Shown in pieces: positions 62,101-64,000 of a stretch of 64,000 nt of DNA; position 1 is the first letter of the stretch; each line of letters begins with the position of its first letter. Made by a program: the position numbers and the translations under genes. The DNA lies in contig NC_061066.1 in assembly GCF_021917145.1 (NCBI RefSeq), positions 248,001-312,000 on the forward strand, in the 5' to 3' direction. The DNA is from Hypomesus transpacificus. Lineage: Eukaryota > Chordata > Actinopteri > Osmeriformes > Osmeridae. The notes beneath the pieces were generated by a model that ran no database searches, had not been told where the DNA came from, and saw only the letters and a program-made list of their open reading frames with translations.

Positions 62101-62217
62101 GGCGGACAACCAAAACCACATGCCGATGCACAGGAAGACTCGTGGGAAAAGATCCTAGCATTTCTACAGCAACACCTGTACCATGGCTATGACTCAGCAC
62201 CTCAGGCCAAACTGTAA
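59176..62217 (+). CDS. Acyl-CoA thioesterase / bile acid-CoA N-acyltransferase family
   Basis: Ten exons: 59176-59365, 59585-59684, 60006-60196, 60344-60507, 60786-60905, 61003-61085, 61297-61390, 61478-61558, 61660-61801, 62087-62217; phases agree, 431 aa (human BAAT 418). Seen: N-terminal beta domain (PTRALVDEKVQVVV, ERWYTAPGVRRI, KGTLFLPPGPGPFPGVLDMW), then the alpha/beta-hydrolase part with nucleophile motif GLSFG (S238), acid in VGEDDQNWP (D329 or D330) and base in YPGAGHLIEPPYTP (H365). Ser rather than Cys at the nucleophile favours a thioesterase (ACOT) over bile-acid conjugation. The end, -AKL, is a peroxisomal import tripeptide. It would hydrolyse fatty or bile acyl-CoA in peroxisomes. 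Odd: mammalian members have three or four coding exons. The start is supported by N-terminal alignment and an upstream acceptor. Confidence 0.93.
59816..59988 (+). mobile_element. tRNA-derived SINE, copy 3 with damaged tail
   Basis: Same head (GTGGCTGAGCGGTTAGGGAA) and B box (GTTCGATTCC) as the other copies, but the tail skips part of the GTAAGTCGCTCTGGATAAGAG block. It lies in intron 2 of the thioesterase gene, sense orientation, just before the exon at 60006. Confidence 0.88.
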
Positions 62218-62504
62218 TGTGACATCCTGTAAACACGATGACCAGGAAAATGTAGCTTTAACTAGCTTTTAAAGCAATCAAGTTTGTATTTAATACGTAT
62301 TTAAGCAGTTGAATGAAATGATCACCACACAAAGAATGGGAAGAGATTGAATGGGGTTTATGAATGGCTTATGAATGGTTTTCAATGGTGTTTTATAAGA
62401 TATCTAATATCTTCTGGGCTAATTAACTGAACTGCCTTAGTAGTATTAATTATAACAGTTATTTGAGCAGTGATTATTAAGTATTATTATGGTAAAACAT
62501 TTGT

Positions 62505-62510
62505 AATAAA
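62505..62510 (+). terminator. Poly(A) signal of the thioesterase gene
   Basis: AATAAA about 290 bases after the TAA stop, first perfect hexamer downstream. Confidence 0.65.
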
Positions 62511-64000
62511 CTAAGAGATGACTTGTTTAATTTTATTTTTGTAGTTCCTCAAAGTACCACTGGAGGGTGGTATGTCTTTGCAGTGAAAGACTATTAGGGA
62601 ATACTATTGAACTGGGGAACACTGTAAGGGAACCATGTATTTAAGGGTATAATGTATAGTATGAACCAAATACAACCTAGTCTGCCCACCTTGGGAGTAC
62701 ACAGTGGCTTTTTAGGCTGAGACTGACCAATGGAGTGACTTTAATTATGTTAACACCCATCTTAAACGTTCTCATCCAATAATATGCAGGTCCTCCATGG
62801 AGGATACAGTAGGCTCGGTATGCTATGCTAGGTATGCTATGCCAGTAGGTACATCAAGCCAGAATAGGGACGGTCATCTGTGAGGTCATCTGCTGGAATG
62901 CTATGTTGCCTACTTTCCTGGGTCATCTGCTGGAATGCTATGTAGCCTACTTTCCTGGGTGTCAGTGACACTGGACTTCTGTGCTGACATGGTAATGACG
63001 TTACCTTAGGCTACTCAGCTGAGGATGTTAGAAAACACCTGATGAGTTTATAAACACATAACTGTCGACTGCCTGTCCCAGATACAATGCAGCTGTGTAC
63101 ACCAAAGTAGGGATATCTGCTGAGCAATTCAAGGAGTTTTATCAATCTGGCAGATCCTCATTAGGGCCTACCTTAATATTTTGTCTAAATACAGTTCGAA
63201 TCAAATTATCATGTAAATATAATGCACATACCAATCTTATGGCTCACTTTTCCTGGATCTAAGTATAAGCACATCTTTTGCATACCTCCACAAATTATTC
63301 TAAGTTTTCAACTATAAAAGCTGATTTTCATGTAACTTAAGTGCGATGAAAATTGAAGTTTCAATGTAGAGTTGCTGTTTTAGCTAGAGGGGTGGGGGCC
63401 GCCTGGGATGCGAAGTTGGGGGCTCGCTCCGATCTAGTACGTGACAACTCCCTCCTCTCAAACACATTTACTCACTCACCGCTTTGAAACCCGCTGACAT
63501 CAACCCAGAGGCGAAATATCAATGTTTTACATTGAAAAATGTTGATATTTCATATCGCAACCATACTCAGTAAGTGCCGTTCCCTCTATTCTGGAACTTA
63601 TTCATATAGCCTTACAAAAACGTATGTATGTTAACGGAACTGGTCTGTGTAAAGAGTGTGCTTTACAATCTAACTGTTTTGTATTATATTGCTTACTGTT
63701 TTTCCGGCGTGTACCACTTGTCATCCAGCACATTTAAGGAGGGACAAATGTTAATCCTTATGTGGTAAACTAGGAAGATATTGCTTTCATATTGGATAGC
63801 TGAACATAGCGCGCCTAGGTTCGGATACAAAAATGGTTATTCAGGGTTTTCTGAGGCTGTTTTGTACATGAATGCACGCTGACATATATGCCATTTTTTC
63901 GGAATAAAACAGCCTGCTTTCATAAACATTCCTCCTCCTGGGATTGATTAAAAAGGGAGTAACATGTGATTTCAATTAAATTAACTGTGGGCCCAGCATA
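62511..64000. other. Right-end flank without recognised genes
   Basis: Contains a 38-bp tandem duplication around 62880-62958 (TCATCTGCTGGAATGCTATG twice) and short GGTATGCTATG repeats near 62817-62845. No frame with domain or splice support. Confidence 0.5.

Overview
This window comes from a ray-finned (teleost) fish. It has vertebrate genes with compact GT-AG introns, very abundant (CA)n/(TG)n and (CT)n microsatellites, and dispersed tRNA-derived SINEs whose 3' tail is typical of teleosts. Species cannot be read from the sequence; a smelt- or salmon-like lineage is a weak guess from the SINE type. All gene calls rest on my own reading of exon phases and on remembered family sequences, since no search was run.

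Layout from left to right: (1) 0.8-10.0 kb, minus strand, kiaa1549, a single-pass membrane protein with 21 coding exons (1467 aa). (2) 11.9-15.2 kb, minus strand, a zc3hav1-like gene (446 aa) with CCCH zinc fingers and WWE-type sequence but no PARP catalytic domain. (3) 16.4-18.3 kb, plus strand, kics2 (C12orf66 homologue, 449 aa), a KICSTOR subunit in mTORC1 nutrient control, head-to-head with the zc3hav1-like gene. (4) 20.7-34.3 kb, minus strand, srgap1 (23 coding exons, 1083 aa; F-BAR, RhoGAP, SH3), convergent with kics2 with about 300 bases between their poly(A) signals. (5) 34.3-50.8 kb, a gene-poor stretch rich in simple repeats. (6) 51.0-52.9 kb, plus strand, a V1a-type vasotocin/vasopressin receptor (two exons). 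(7) 53-59 kb, mostly non-genic, with one unassigned minus-strand candidate terminal exon near 57.6 kb. (8) 59.2-62.2 kb, plus strand, an acyl-CoA thioesterase/BAAT-family gene split into ten coding exons and ending in a peroxisomal-type tripeptide. The last 1.5 kb shows nothing.

For every multi-exon gene the exon lengths sum to an intact frame, so all six look functional. They are not one pathway. They form a conserved neighbourhood: kics2-srgap1-avpr1a are neighbours on human 12q14, while KIAA1549-ZC3HAV1 are neighbours on human 7q34, so this fish segment joins two human blocks. I see no new multi-gene system. The most unusual points are the PARP-less zc3hav1-like gene, the ten-exon thioesterase, splice sites built into length-variable dinucleotide repeats, a GC donor on the srgap1 SH3 exon, and a receptor leader full of upstream AUGs.
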